A stretch of DNA of 17,755 bases from Alphaproteobacteria bacterium MarineAlpha10_Bin2 (GTDB lineage Bacteria > Pseudomonadota > Alphaproteobacteria > UBA828), in the NCBI GenBank assembly GCA_002937555.1, contig PTKB01000021.1, forward strand, positions 1 to 17,755, given 5' to 3'. Below, one piece after another: positions 8,633-16,860 of this stretch. A program made the translations under genes and the position numbers. The notes beneath the pieces are model-generated. The model worked only from the letters and a program-made list of their open reading frames with translations, had not been told where the DNA came from and made no database searches. Every line of letters begins with the position of its first letter. The first letter of the stretch is position 1.

Positions 8633-9631
8633 ATGACAACAATCGAACATATCGGCATTGTTGGCGGCGGCGCCTGGGGGACGGCGCTGGCGGCGGCAAC
8701 GGCGCGCGCCGGGCGGACGGTCAGTCTGTGGGCGCGCGAGGAAGAGGTCGTGGCGTCGATCAACGGCGCGCGGGAGAACAAACGCTTCCTGCCCGGCATC
8801 GTTCTTGATCCCGCCATTTCGGCAAGCACCAATCCGGCGGTGCTGAGCGCCGCCGATCTTGTCTTGTTGGCGCCGCCGGCGCAGCATTTCCGTACCGTCG
8901 CAGCGGATATTACCGGGCATTTGAACCGCACAGCACCCGTCGTCATCTGCACCAAGGGCATCGAGCGTGACAGCGGTGCGCTAATGAGTGAGGTGGCGCG
9001 CGAGGTGATGGGCGATCGGCCGCTCGCTGTTCTCTCCGGCCCGAGTTTCGCCCATGAAGTGGCGCGTGGCTTGCCGAGCGCCGTCACATTGGCTTGCGCC
9101 GATGGCGCGCTCGGCAAGGCCGTGGCGGCGGCGCTTGGCAGCGCCACCTTTCGGCCCTATCTCTCCGACGATGTGACTGGCGCGCAAATCGGCGGTGCGG
9201 TGAAGAATGTCATGGCCATTGCCGCCGGCATCGCTATCGGCCGCGGGCTTGGCGAGAATGCGCGCGCCGCCATCATGACGCGGGGCTTTGCCGAGATGGT
9301 GCGTCTCGCTATAGCCAAGGGCGCCAGGCTGGAGACCCTGGCCGGGCTTTCCGGGCTGGGCGATTTGGTGCTGACCTGTTCCAGTACGCGGTCGCGCAAT
9401 TTCTCGCTCGGCCAGGCGTTGGGAGAGGGTGAGCCACTGCAAGCGATTCTTGGCGCGCGCGATAGCGTCGCCGAGGGCGTCACAAGCGCCCCCGCCGTGG
9501 TTGCGCTCGGCGCGAAGCTGGCGGTTGACTTACCGATTGCCAGCGCGGTGGACGGTGTGTTGCACAAAGGCGCCGATATCGGCGACACCATCGCCGCCCT
9601 ATTGGCTCGCCCATTCCGACCCGAATTTTGA
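8633..9631 (+). CDS. gpsA: Glycerol-3-phosphate dehydrogenase [NAD(P)+]
   Basis: Reduces dihydroxyacetone phosphate to sn-glycerol-3-phosphate, the backbone for phospholipid synthesis, in the cytoplasm. At 332 residues it is the usual GpsA length. Visible signatures are the Rossmann loop GGGAWGTALA (11-20), 'CTKGIE' with Lys107, GPSFA (135-139), the catalytic Lys190 in 'VKNVMAIAAG', and the C-terminal substrate-binding 'LSGLGDLVLTC' with 'STRSRNF'. It begins after an intrinsic terminator, so it should have its own promoter, though none is obvious. The Shine-Dalgarno region is weak. An EVE-domain gene follows on the same strand about 60-70 bp later, a neighbourhood common in alphaproteobacteria. 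Confidence 0.97.
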   Translation: MTTIEHIGIVGGGAWGTALAAATARAGRTVSLWAREEEVVASINGARENKRFLPGIVLDPAISASTNPAVLSAADLVLLAPPAQHFRTVAADITGHLNRTAPVVICTKGIERDSGALMSEVAREVMGDRPLAVLSGPSFAHEVARGLPSAVTLACADGALGKAVAAALGSATFRPYLSDDVTGAQIGGAVKNVMAIAAGIAIGRGLGENARAAIMTRGFAEMVRLAIAKGARLETLAGLSGLGDLVLTCSSTRSRNFSLGQALGEGEPLQAILGARDSVAEGVTSAPAVVALGAKLAVDLPIASAVDGVLHKGADIGDTIAALLARPFRPEF

Positions 9632-9701
9632 AGCATTGCGTGCTGGCTGCGGCTAAAGTGCGCCGCTGACGGGCGATGAAGACAAGAAGGGAGTGAAGCG
9701 C

Positions 9702-10115
9702 GTGGATTATTGGTTATTTAAGAGCGAACCGGGCGCCTGGTCGTGGGACGATCAGGTGAAGGAAGGCCCGAGCGAATGGGATGGCGTGCGCAACCATCAG
9801 GCCAACAACAATATGAAGGCGATGGAGATCGGCGACCGGGGATTTTTCTATCATTCGGTCAATGAAAAGCAGATCGTCGGCATCGTCGAGATCGTCAAAG
9901 AGCATTACCCCGATCACACCGATGCCAAAGGCGTGTTCGGTATGGTCGATGTGAAAGCGCTGATGCCGGTGAAGACGCCGGTCACCTTGGCCGAGATCAA
10001 GACGCATCCCGGCCTCTCCGAGATGTTCCTGGTGCGCCATTCGCGCCTCTCGGTCGGTCCGGTCGCGGCCAAGGATTGGAAGATCATTTGCAAGATGGCC
10101 GGGATCGACGCGTGA
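9702..10115 (+). CDS. EVE domain-containing protein (thymocyte nuclear protein 1-like)
   Basis: A single EVE domain fills this protein of about 137 residues. Motifs seen are the N-terminal YWLFKSEP, then W-D-G-V-R-N-H-Q-A-N-N-N-M-K-x-M, 'GDRGFFYHS', and 'FLVRHSRLSV' near the C-terminus. EVE belongs to the PUA-like fold; relatives bind modified bases in DNA or RNA, so this is probably a nucleic-acid modification reader of unknown target. Two GTG starts are possible: 9693 (140 residues) or 9702. The AAGGGAG at 9686-9692 is well placed for 9702, and family members usually begin one or two residues before Y-W-L, so 9702 is preferred. It follows gpsA and ends 13 bp before the PLP enzyme gene, suggesting co-transcription with both. 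Confidence 0.92.
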   Translation: MDYWLFKSEPGAWSWDDQVKEGPSEWDGVRNHQANNNMKAMEIGDRGFFYHSVNEKQIVGIVEIVKEHYPDHTDAKGVFGMVDVKALMPVKTPVTLAEIKTHPGLSEMFLVRHSRLSVGPVAAKDWKIICKMAGIDA

Positions 10116-10128
10116 CGGCCCAGCCGAT

Positions 10129-11304
10129 ATGACAGGCGGCGGACGCAAGGGCGAAACCACGGCCGCCCGCAGGGGCGAAACAATTGCGGCTCAGGCGGGG
10201 CATTTTATCGACCCGGCCAGCGGCGCGGTCACGCCGCCGATACAGCCTTCCGTCACTTTCGCGCGCGATGCGGATTATGCGCTGATCGATCCGGACTTTA
10301 ACTATGGCCGCGCCAACAATCCGACGACCGCTACGGCGGAAGCCTTGCTGGCTAGCCTCGAAGGCGCCGAGGCGGCGCTGCTGTTCGCCTCTGGCCTCGC
10401 CGCGGCATCCGCCCTGTTCGCGACCCTGCCGCAAGGCGCGCGGGTGGTGGCGCCGCGCGTCATGTATCAAGGCACGCTGTCGCGTATCAAACAGATGGCT
10501 GAAACCGGGCAGATCGAATATGCGCTGTTCGATGCCACTGAAGCCGGCGCTCTCGAACAAACTGTTGGCACCGCCGAGACGGCGCTGGTGTGGATCGAAT
10601 CACCGTGCAACCCAACCTGGGATGTGATCGACATCGCTGCCGCCGCCCGCACCGCCCATGACGCCGGTGCGCGCCTCGCAGTCGATTCGACCGTCGCCAC
10701 GCCGGTGCTGACGCGTCCGCTCGACCTCGGCGCCGATGTGGTTTTTCATTCGGCGACGAAATATCTCAACGGCCATAGCGATGTGCTCGCCGGCGTGTTG
10801 GTGAGCGCCAAGGCCGACGATGCCTGGCAACGGATCAGCGACGCCCGCTGGCTGGGCGGCGCAGTGTTGGGCGTGTTCGAGGCCTGGCTGCTGATTCGTG
10901 GATTGCGCACGCTTTTTCTCCGTGTGCGGCGCGCATCTGAATCGGCGCTCGCTATTGCGCGCCATTTCGAGGGCCATAAAAAACTCGACGCCGTGCTTTA
11001 TCCCGGCCTCGCCTCCCATCCCGGCCACGCTATCGCCGCACGGCAAATGACCGGCGGCTTCGGCGGTATGCTGTCCCTGCTCGTTACCGGCGGCCGGGAG
11101 GCGGCGGTCCGCACCGCGTCGCGCGCCGAAATATTCTTGCCCGCCACGTCGCTCGGTGGCGTCGAGAGCCTGGTCGAACACCGCGCCACCATCGAAGGGC
11201 TGGAAAGCGATGTGCCGGAAAACTTGCTCCGCCTCTCGGTCGGTATCGAGGATGTCGGCGAGCTCATCGCCGATCTCGAACATATGCTTTCAGGCGCGTC
11301 ATGA
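10129..11304 (+). CDS. PLP-dependent Cys/Met metabolism enzyme (cystathionine gamma-synthase / beta-lyase family)
   Basis: A 391-residue member of the Cys/Met-metabolism PLP family (fold type I). Features are the tetramer-contact 'NYGRANNPT' (58-66, Tyr59 and Arg61 touching phosphate of the neighbouring PLP), Tyr113 in 'MYQGT' stacking on the ring, Asp186 in 'AVDST' binding the pyridine nitrogen, and the Schiff-base Lys211 in 'SATKYLNGHSD'. The C-terminus has 'SLGGVESLVEH' and 'PENLLRLSVGIED', both usual for the family. Family enzymes perform gamma-replacement or beta-elimination in methionine/cysteine interconversion; MetB, MetC and MetZ cannot be separated by eye. Its stop overlaps the next gene's start (ATGA at 11301-11304), giving translational coupling to a Rieske ferredoxin. 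The start has only a weak ribosome-binding site. Confidence 0.9.
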   Translation: MTGGGRKGETTAARRGETIAAQAGHFIDPASGAVTPPIQPSVTFARDADYALIDPDFNYGRANNPTTATAEALLASLEGAEAALLFASGLAAASALFATLPQGARVVAPRVMYQGTLSRIKQMAETGQIEYALFDATEAGALEQTVGTAETALVWIESPCNPTWDVIDIAAAARTAHDAGARLAVDSTVATPVLTRPLDLGADVVFHSATKYLNGHSDVLAGVLVSAKADDAWQRISDARWLGGAVLGVFEAWLLIRGLRTLFLRVRRASESALAIARHFEGHKKLDAVLYPGLASHPGHAIAARQMTGGFGGMLSLLVTGGREAAVRTASRAEIFLPATSLGGVESLVEHRATIEGLESDVPENLLRLSVGIEDVGELIADLEHMLSGAS

Positions 11305-11645
11305 GCGACGCGGTGCGCAGGATTCTCTGCCGCCTCGCCGATATTCCCGACGGCGGCAGCAAGGGTTTCGAGATCGGCGAAGGTCCGACCGCGTTCGAGT
11401 TTTTTATCGCCCGCAAGGGAGCCAGGATTTACGCCTATGAGAACAGCTGCCCGCATACCGGCGGCCCGCTCGATTGGACGCCCGACCGCTTCATCGACGG
11501 CGATAGCGGGCACATTCTGTGTGCCACCCACGGCGCCTTGTTCCGGGTGGAGACCGGCGAATGTCTGGCCGGCCCCTGCGTCGGCGACTGGTTGCGCGCG
11601 CTCAGGGTATCGATCGACGGCGAGGACATCGTTCTCGAGCAATAA
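11301..11645 (+). CDS. Small Rieske [2Fe-2S] ferredoxin-like protein
   Basis: A 114-residue protein that is essentially one Rieske domain. The cluster ligands are present as C50-P-H52 and C74-A-T-H77 (C-x-H, 21 residues, then C-x2-H), and the glycine-rich turn 'HTGGPLDW' follows the first pair. The 'ETGECLAGPC' stretch after the second pair is also usual. There is no signal or membrane anchor, so it resembles soluble ferredoxins of oxygenases or nitrite-reductase NirD-like small subunits. It overlaps the PLP enzyme gene by 4 bp, so the two are made together; no oxygenase or reductase partner is in the window. The electron donor and acceptor are unknown. Confidence 0.9.
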   Translation: MSDAVRRILCRLADIPDGGSKGFEIGEGPTAFEFFIARKGARIYAYENSCPHTGGPLDWTPDRFIDGDSGHILCATHGALFRVETGECLAGPCVGDWLRALRVSIDGEDIVLEQ

Positions 11646-11763
11646 GACCGGCGACACGAGGAAGTCCGCGGGTGCGCTCGCGCGGCTTGCCCGGCACCGG
11701 CAATCGACCGATAATCCCGCCCGGAACGGCCCTGACGGCCGTAAAGTTACTGAGACCGGGAGC

Positions 11764-11769
11764 TAGGAG
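11764..11769 (+). promoter_or_regulatory. Ribosome-binding site of acs
   Basis: TAGGAG ends 6 nt before the ATG at 11776, one of the best Shine-Dalgarno matches in the window. It fixes the acs start and suggests efficient initiation. Confidence 0.7.
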
Positions 11770-11775
11770 CGCCAC

Positions 11776-13719
11776 ATGATTCCGCACGAAAACGAGATCT
11801 TTCCTGTCTCGCCCGAAATGGCGCGCGCGTCCCATTGCGACGACGCTGCGTATAAGGAAATGTACGCCCGTTCCATCGACGATCCGGACGGCTTTTGGGC
11901 CGAGCAAGCGGAATCACTTGAGTGGATGCAGCGTTGGACCAAGGTCAAGGATTCGCGCTTCGGGACGGACGCGCAAATTCGCTGGTTCGAAGGCGGCAAG
12001 ATCAATGTCAGCGTCAATTGCATCGACCGCCATCTCGAGACGCGCGGCGATCAGACGGCGATCCTCTGGGAAGGCGACGATCCGGAGAATTCGAAATCTA
12101 TCACCTATCGCGAACTACACCGTGAAGTCTGCCGCATGGCAAATGTGCTGAAGGCGCAAGGGGTCAAGAAAGGTGACCGCGTCACGATCTACATGCCGAT
12201 GATTCCCGAAGTCGCTTACGCCATGCTCGCCTGCACGCGCATCGGCGCGATTCACTCGGTGGTGTTCGGCGGATTCTCGCCGGATTCGCTTGCCAACCGC
12301 ATTCATGATTGCGACAGCAATTGCGTGATTACCGCCGACGAGGGCGTACGCGGTGGCCGTTCGGTTCCGCTCAAGGCCAATACCGACCAAGCATTGACGC
12401 GAAGCCCCAGCGTCAAAAGCGTGATCGTCGTCAGGCGCACCGGCGGCGCCATTGAGTGGACCGACGGGCGCGACGTTTGGTATCACGAGGAAGCGGCGAA
12501 GGTCGCCGACGATTGCCCGGCGGAAGAAATGGATGCCGAGGACCCGCTCTTTGTCCTCTATACCTCGGGCTCGACCGGCAAACCGAAAGGGGTGATGCAT
12601 ACCACGGGCGGCTATCTGCTCTATGCATCGCTCACCCATAAATATGTCTTCGATTATCACGACGGCGATATTTACTGGTGTACCGCCGACGTCGGCTGGG
12701 TCACCGGGCACAGCTATATCGTCTACGGCCCGCTCGCCAATGGCGCCACCACGCTGATGTTCGAGGGCGTGCCCAACTATCCCGATTCCTCGCGCTTCTG
12801 GCAGGTCGTCGACAAGCATCAGGTCAATATATTCTACACCGCGCCGACCGCCATCCGCGCCCTGATGCGCGAAGGCGAGGGGCCGGTGACCAAGACCTCG
12901 CGCGCCTCGCTCAGGATCCTCGGCACCGTCGGCGAGCCGATCAATCCGGAAGCCTGGGTGTGGTACAACGAGGTGATCGGCGAGAAGCGCTGCCCGATTG
13001 TCGATACATGGTGGCAGACAGAGACCGGCGGCATTTTGATCACGCCGCTGCCGGGCGCGACGGCGTTGAAGCCGGGCTCGGCGACACGGCCGTTCTTCGG
13101 CGTCAAACCGTTGATCGTCGATAGTGACGGCAACGAGTTAGACGGCGCCTGCTCCGGGCTGCTCTGTATTGGCGATTCCTGGCCCGGCATGATGCGCACC
13201 ATTTACGGCGATCACGAGCGCTTCATCAGCACCTACATGGTGCAATATCCCGGGCACTATTTCACCGGCGACGGCGCGCGCCGCGACGAGGACGGCTACT
13301 ACTGGATCACCGGGCGGGTCGACGATGTGATCAACGTGTCCGGCCATCGCATGGGGACGGCGGAAGTGGAAAGCGCGCTGGTCTCGCATGGCGCGGTTTC
13401 CGAGGCCGCGGTCGTCGGCTATCCGCATGAGATCAAGGGACAGGGCATCTACGCCTACGTGACGCTGACCCTCGGCCATGAGCCGAGTGAGGAATTGCGC
13501 AAGGAGCTGGTGCAATGGGTGCGCAAGGAGATTGGCGCGATCGCCAGCCCAGATCTCATTCAATGGGCGCCCAGTCTGCCCAAGACGCGCTCGGGTAAAA
13601 TCATGCGCCGGATCCTGCGCAAGATCGCCGCCAACGAACAGGACGAGCTTGGCGATACCTCCACGCTCGCCGACCCGGCAGTGGTGTCGGAACTGGTGGA
13701 GAACCGGCAGAACCGCTGA
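11776..13719 (+). CDS. acs: Acetyl-coenzyme A synthetase (AMP-forming)
   Basis: Activates acetate with ATP and CoA to acetyl-CoA through acetyl-AMP. At 647 residues it matches the normal Acs size. Motifs are the CoA-binding 'RGGR' (192-195), the P-loop YTSGSTGKPKG (262-272), 'VDTWWQTETGG' with the acetate-pocket tryptophan, the hinge region 'YYWITGRVDDVINVSGHR', and the C-terminal PKTRSGKIMRR. Lys608 in that last motif corresponds to Salmonella Lys609, whose acetylation by Pat/GNAT enzymes switches the enzyme off, so post-translational control is likely. It follows the Rieske gene after 130 bp, long enough for its own promoter, and its 3' end is only 4 bp from the convergent oxidoreductase gene. 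Acetate supply of acetyl-CoA fits with pckA elsewhere in the window. Confidence 0.97.
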   Translation: MIPHENEIFPVSPEMARASHCDDAAYKEMYARSIDDPDGFWAEQAESLEWMQRWTKVKDSRFGTDAQIRWFEGGKINVSVNCIDRHLETRGDQTAILWEGDDPENSKSITYRELHREVCRMANVLKAQGVKKGDRVTIYMPMIPEVAYAMLACTRIGAIHSVVFGGFSPDSLANRIHDCDSNCVITADEGVRGGRSVPLKANTDQALTRSPSVKSVIVVRRTGGAIEWTDGRDVWYHEEAAKVADDCPAEEMDAEDPLFVLYTSGSTGKPKGVMHTTGGYLLYASLTHKYVFDYHDGDIYWCTADVGWVTGHSYIVYGPLANGATTLMFEGVPNYPDSSRFWQVVDKHQVNIFYTAPTAIRALMREGEGPVTKTSRASLRILGTVGEPINPEAWVWYNEVIGEKRCPIVDTWWQTETGGILITPLPGATALKPGSATRPFFGVKPLIVDSDGNELDGACSGLLCIGDSWPGMMRTIYGDHERFISTYMVQYPGHYFTGDGARRDEDGYYWITGRVDDVINVSGHRMGTAEVESALVSHGAVSEAAVVGYPHEIKGQGIYAYVTLTLGHEPSEELRKELVQWVRKEIGAIASPDLIQWAPSLPKTRSGKIMRRILRKIAANEQDELGDTSTLADPAVVSELVENRQNR

Positions 13720-13723
13720 GCGT

Positions 13724-14401
13724 TTATACCGTCAACACGATCTTGCCGAGGTGCGCATTGGCGCGCATATGGTCTTGCGCCGCCGCCGCCTCGGCGAGCG
13801 GAAACACCCGGTCGAGCGGCAGGTGAAGTGTGCCGTCTTGCACCGCCGGCCATAGATCGGCGCGCATGTTTCGGTTGATCTCCCGCACCTCTTCGATGGA
13901 ACGGGTGCGAAAGGTGACGCCGAGATATTTGGCGATTTGCAAGCCCATCAGTCCGACGCCGGAACTGGCGCCTTGTATCAGCACCGTTTCGCCGGCTCGC
14001 AGGCGGCCATTGCCGACCAATGCGTCATGCATGGTCTGCAGCGCGATCGGGAGTGTCGCCGCATGTTCGAAACTCATATCCGCCGCCGGCACGGGGGAGG
14101 CGCGGCCCCAGTCGGTTGCGGCATATTCGGCATAGCCGCCCGCGCCGGAACACATCACCCGCTCGCCAGGTTTGAATTCCGCGGCATCGCTGCCGATTTC
14201 GGCCACTTCGCCGGCCCATTCCAAGCCGGCTATGGCGCCGGCGCCGCCGAGTTTGCCGTGCATGCGGCCATCGCTCATCAAGAGATCGGCGCGGTTGAGG
14301 GCGGCGGCGCGCACGCGGACGAGAATTTCGTTCGGCTTTATTTCCGGCTTCGGCGCCTCGCCGATGATGAGGCCGGATTCCGATAACATCGCTGCCTTCA
14401 T
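13724..14401 (-). pseudogene. MDR-superfamily quinone oxidoreductase with a large in-frame internal deletion
   Basis: The frame is intact for 225 residues but family members are about 320-340. The catalytic GroES-like domain is complete (about 1-120: 'ILVRVRAAALNRADLL', then 'GLEWAGEVAEIG', then 'GYAEYA'), followed by the nucleotide-binding GASSGVG (144-150) and 'LQIAKYLG'. Straight after Gly161 the sequence jumps to 'VTFRTRSIEEVREINRNMR', normally found near the C-terminus, then the usual ending 'MRANAHLGKIVL'. About 100-115 residues, most of the Rossmann domain after its first beta-alpha unit, are missing at codons 159-162 (13916-13927). Without them NADPH binding is unlikely, so it is called a probable pseudogene although no stop or frameshift occurs. 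The start ATG overlaps the kinase stop (ATGA, 14398-14401), placing it last in the operon. No zinc-ligand pattern is seen, as in zeta-crystallin-type quinone reductases. Confidence 0.75.
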
Positions 14402-15441
14402 AATGATCCCTCCGCCGCGCTGCCCGCGCTCAAATAGTCTTCCGCCAGCTCGCATACCATTTTGACGATGCCAGGCGCGATCTCCTCGGCCGTTCGCGTT
14501 TCGCTTCTTGTGTGAATCCAGCCGAGATAGGTGAAGGCGCGCAAGAGATAAAACAACGGCATTTGCGCAAGCGTTTCGTCTGTCAGCTGGCGCTCTTGGC
14601 GATAGCCGTCGATGACGGCGCGCTGCACCGTTTCGGACTGCTCGGTTCCGAGAAACAGAATGGAGATGGTGGCGAGATCGAACAGGTGCCAACCGAATCC
14701 GCAATCGTCGAAATCGATGGCCGTCACGCGCCCGTCGCGCAAAATGATATTGTCGAAATTGAAATCGGCGTGAATGAGGCCGTAGGTTTGGTTGGCTTCG
14801 CCGACTGCCGTTAAAACGCGCCGCGCCGCTTGGCGTGCCTGTTCGATCAACTGCTTTTGCGCCTTGTCGAGGCCGGGAAACTCCCAGAATCTTCCCCACA
14901 AGGGAGCCTCGCCGGTCAGCCCGTCGTTGTTCCAGGCATGGCGAACGAAATCTTTTGGCGGTTGCCAGCGGGCGGCATGGTTGTGAAGTTGCGCCGCCAG
15001 GCGGCCGACCTCGGTGAAGGCGTGAGCGATGTCGCCGACCGTATCGCTCAAGCCTTCCTCGATGCTGCCGAGCGGCGCGCCGTCCAGCCACTTCACCATA
15101 TCGATCTGGCGCGGCTCCGGCACGCCGTCGACGCCGGCCGTGACGAACAGCGCGCCGCTCTCGGCGGGGATGATTTCGGGCACTTCGATGTTGTCCTGCT
15201 GCAGCGCTTGCATCCAACTTAACTCCGATTGCAGTGCGGCGTCGGAATGGTAGCCGTAGCGGTGAATTCTGAGTGCGGCATCGAAGCCGTCCGCGAGCTT
15301 GATGCGGAACACGGCGTTCTCGCGAATCTTAATCAGTTGCGGCTGGCAGTCGGCGATGTTCCAGGCTTTGAGCGCTTCAATCGCGAGGCGCTGCATGCGT
15401 TCCGCCCGCGCGTCGATGCCGATCTTGTAGAAATCAGTCAT
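14398..15441 (-). CDS. APH-fold phosphotransferase (hydroxylysine kinase / choline-aminoglycoside kinase-like)
   Basis: A 347-residue kinase of the APH/choline kinase fold. The catalytic loop is HADFNFDN (224-231: His224, Asp226 as base, Asn231 for Mg2+), followed by the metal-binding 'AIDFDDCGFGWHLFDLA' (Asp243). The N-lobe holds a predicted nucleotide-binding strand pair (about 36-60). Relatives phosphorylate hydroxyl groups on small molecules: homoserine, choline, aminoglycosides or 5-hydroxylysine. The gene is 18 bp after a class III PLP enzyme of AGXT2L/phospho-lyase type, which makes a hydroxylated amine the best substrate guess: the kinase would add phosphate and the partner would eliminate it. 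Its stop overlaps the start of the truncated oxidoreductase. Aminoglycoside resistance is unlikely given this context. Fold is certain; substrate is inferred. Confidence 0.85.
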   Translation of the reverse strand: MTDFYKIGIDARAERMQRLAIEALKAWNIADCQPQLIKIRENAVFRIKLADGFDAALRIHRYGYHSDAALQSELSWMQALQQDNIEVPEIIPAESGALFVTAGVDGVPEPRQIDMVKWLDGAPLGSIEEGLSDTVGDIAHAFTEVGRLAAQLHNHAARWQPPKDFVRHAWNNDGLTGEAPLWGRFWEFPGLDKAQKQLIEQARQAARRVLTAVGEANQTYGLIHADFNFDNIILRDGRVTAIDFDDCGFGWHLFDLATISILFLGTEQSETVQRAVIDGYRQERQLTDETLAQMPLFYLLRAFTYLGWIHTRSETRTAEEIAPGIVKMVCELAEDYLSAGSAAEGSL

Positions 15442-15459
15442 GCGGCGCTCGCCTCGCGG

Positions 15460-16740
15460 TCACAGGGTGGCCAGGCTATGGTCGAGGGTTTGCAATAACA
15501 GGTCCGCATTTTCGGTTGAGAATGGCAGCGGCGGGCGAATCTTGAGCACATTGTCATCGCGCCCGGTGCGGCTGATGAGGACGCCGCGCTCGCGCATCGC
15601 ATCGACCACAGCGGCAGTTGCGTCCGGCGCCGGTGTCTTGGCCGCACGGTCATGCACGAATTCGGCGCCACAGAACAACCCATGGCCGCGCACATCGCCG
15701 ATGACGTCATGCCTTTCGGCCAGTTCGCCGAGCCCGGCCCTGAGATGGTTGCCCACCTTCAGGGCGTTCGCCATTAGACCTTCGCGTTCGATCACTTCCA
15801 ACACCGCGAGGCCTACCGCAGCGGCTACGGGGTTGCCGCCGAAAGTATTGAAATACATCGCCTTTTCACTGAATTCTTCGGCCAGATCCGGCCTGCACAC
15901 GACGCCGGCAAGGGGATGGCCGTTGCCCATCGGTTTGCCCAGGGTCACGAAGTCGGGGGCGGCGCCGTACAGCTGGTAGCCCCACATATTTTCGCCGGTG
16001 CGGCCAAAACCCGGCTGAACTTCGTCGGCGACGTAATACCCGCCGGCGGCGTGGACCGAGGCGACTGCTTTTTCCATCGCGCCGGGGGGCATGTTGGGTA
16101 GGCCTTCGGTGGTGAATACCGTATCGACGAGCAATGCGGCGGTATTCATGCCGCTCTCGGCCAGCGATGCGATCGCCGCCTCGACCTCAGCGGAGAATAT
16201 CTCCGCCGCGGCGTCCTCGTCGACCCCTTGCGGTAGGCGATAGCTATCGGGCGCCGTGACTGTCCGAATATTCGCGCCAATCCCCTCCGGCCCCGGGTAA
16301 GCGGTGCAGAGCTCGGCGATGGTGGAGGAATTTCCGTGGTAGCAAAAATCGGTGACGATGACGCCGCTGGCGCCGCTGCACGCCTTTGCGATTCGGAGCG
16401 CCAATTCATTCGCTTCGGTGCCCGAGCAGCATAGAAATAGCCGGCTCAAATCGCCGCCCATCGTGGCGGTCAGCGCCTCGCCATAGTCGAGAATCGCTTC
16501 GTGCAGATAGCGCGTGTGGGTATTCAGGGTTTTCGCTTGCTTTTCCAACGCCGCGACAACATGTGGATGGCAGTGGCCGACATTGGCGACATTGTTATAG
16601 GCATCGAGGTAGCGCCGGCCGTCGGCGTCGAACAACCACACGCCGTCGCCGCGTACCAGATGAAGCGGGCGGCTGTAGAAAAGCGGGGACGCGGCGCCGA
16701 GCAGGCGATGGCGTCTTTCAAGGAGGGTGTCTTGCGGCAT
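15460..16740 (-). CDS. Class III PLP enzyme: aminotransferase or ethanolamine-phosphate/phosphohydroxylysine phospho-lyase-like
   Basis: A 426-residue class III aminotransferase-fold protein. It shows 'YLDAYNNVANVGHCHPHVV' (44-62), the phosphate-binding SGTEAN (106-111), Tyr134 in 'CYHG' stacking on PLP, Asp239 in 'ADEVQPGFGRTG', and the Schiff-base Lys269 in 'TLGKPMGNGHP'. The N-V-A-x-V-G-H-C-H-P motif and length are those of the AGXT2L1/AGXT2L2 (ETNPPL/PHYKPL) branch, which eliminates phosphate from O-phosphoamines to give an aldehyde plus ammonia. Position as first gene of an operon with an APH-fold kinase supports that reading. Ordinary omega-transaminase activity (for example beta-alanine or diamine aminotransferase) is the alternative; sequence alone does not settle it. 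The ribosome-binding site is weak; the start lies 120 bp from the divergent sigma factor gene. Confidence 0.85.
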   Translation of the reverse strand: MPQDTLLERRHRLLGAASPLFYSRPLHLVRGDGVWLFDADGRRYLDAYNNVANVGHCHPHVVAALEKQAKTLNTHTRYLHEAILDYGEALTATMGGDLSRLFLCCSGTEANELALRIAKACSGASGVIVTDFCYHGNSSTIAELCTAYPGPEGIGANIRTVTAPDSYRLPQGVDEDAAAEIFSAEVEAAIASLAESGMNTAALLVDTVFTTEGLPNMPPGAMEKAVASVHAAGGYYVADEVQPGFGRTGENMWGYQLYGAAPDFVTLGKPMGNGHPLAGVVCRPDLAEEFSEKAMYFNTFGGNPVAAAVGLAVLEVIEREGLMANALKVGNHLRAGLGELAERHDVIGDVRGHGLFCGAEFVHDRAAKTPAPDATAAVVDAMRERGVLISRTGRDDNVLKIRPPLPFSTENADLLLQTLDHSLATL

Positions 16741-16860
16741 GATTCGAACCCCACACTGAGATGGCGGTTGTTTACCTTATTTTCCCCGCTCGTGCATTCA
16801 CGCCATTCCTCGGCTATGAATGTTACCGGACGCCAACCGGGATAGGCCGAGTGCCGCAAT
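16741..16860. promoter_or_regulatory. Divergent promoter region between the phospho-lyase-like operon and the ECF sigma gene
   Basis: Genes start outward at both ends of this 120-bp gap, so promoters for both directions should lie here. ECF genes are commonly autoregulated, so one promoter may be of the cognate ECF type. An AT-rich stretch occupies 16768-16784. No -35/-10 pair of consensus quality was identified in either direction. Confidence 0.4.

Noticed and set aside
13720..13723. Terminator between the convergent acs and oxidoreductase genes
   Set aside because: Only 4 bp separate the stops and no stem with a T-tract is visible in the adjoining coding ends.
14402..15217. N-terminal extension of the oxidoreductase frame through the kinase gene (497 codons in total)
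   Set aside because: The upstream 272 codons are an out-of-frame reading of the kinase gene; the conserved MDR N-terminus begins at the ATG at 14401, which overlaps the kinase stop.
16736..16756. tRNA T-loop-like string (GGTTCGAATC on the minus strand) just before the class III PLP enzyme start
   Set aside because: The flanking bases do not form a T-stem, and no acceptor, D or anticodon arm is present; chance match.
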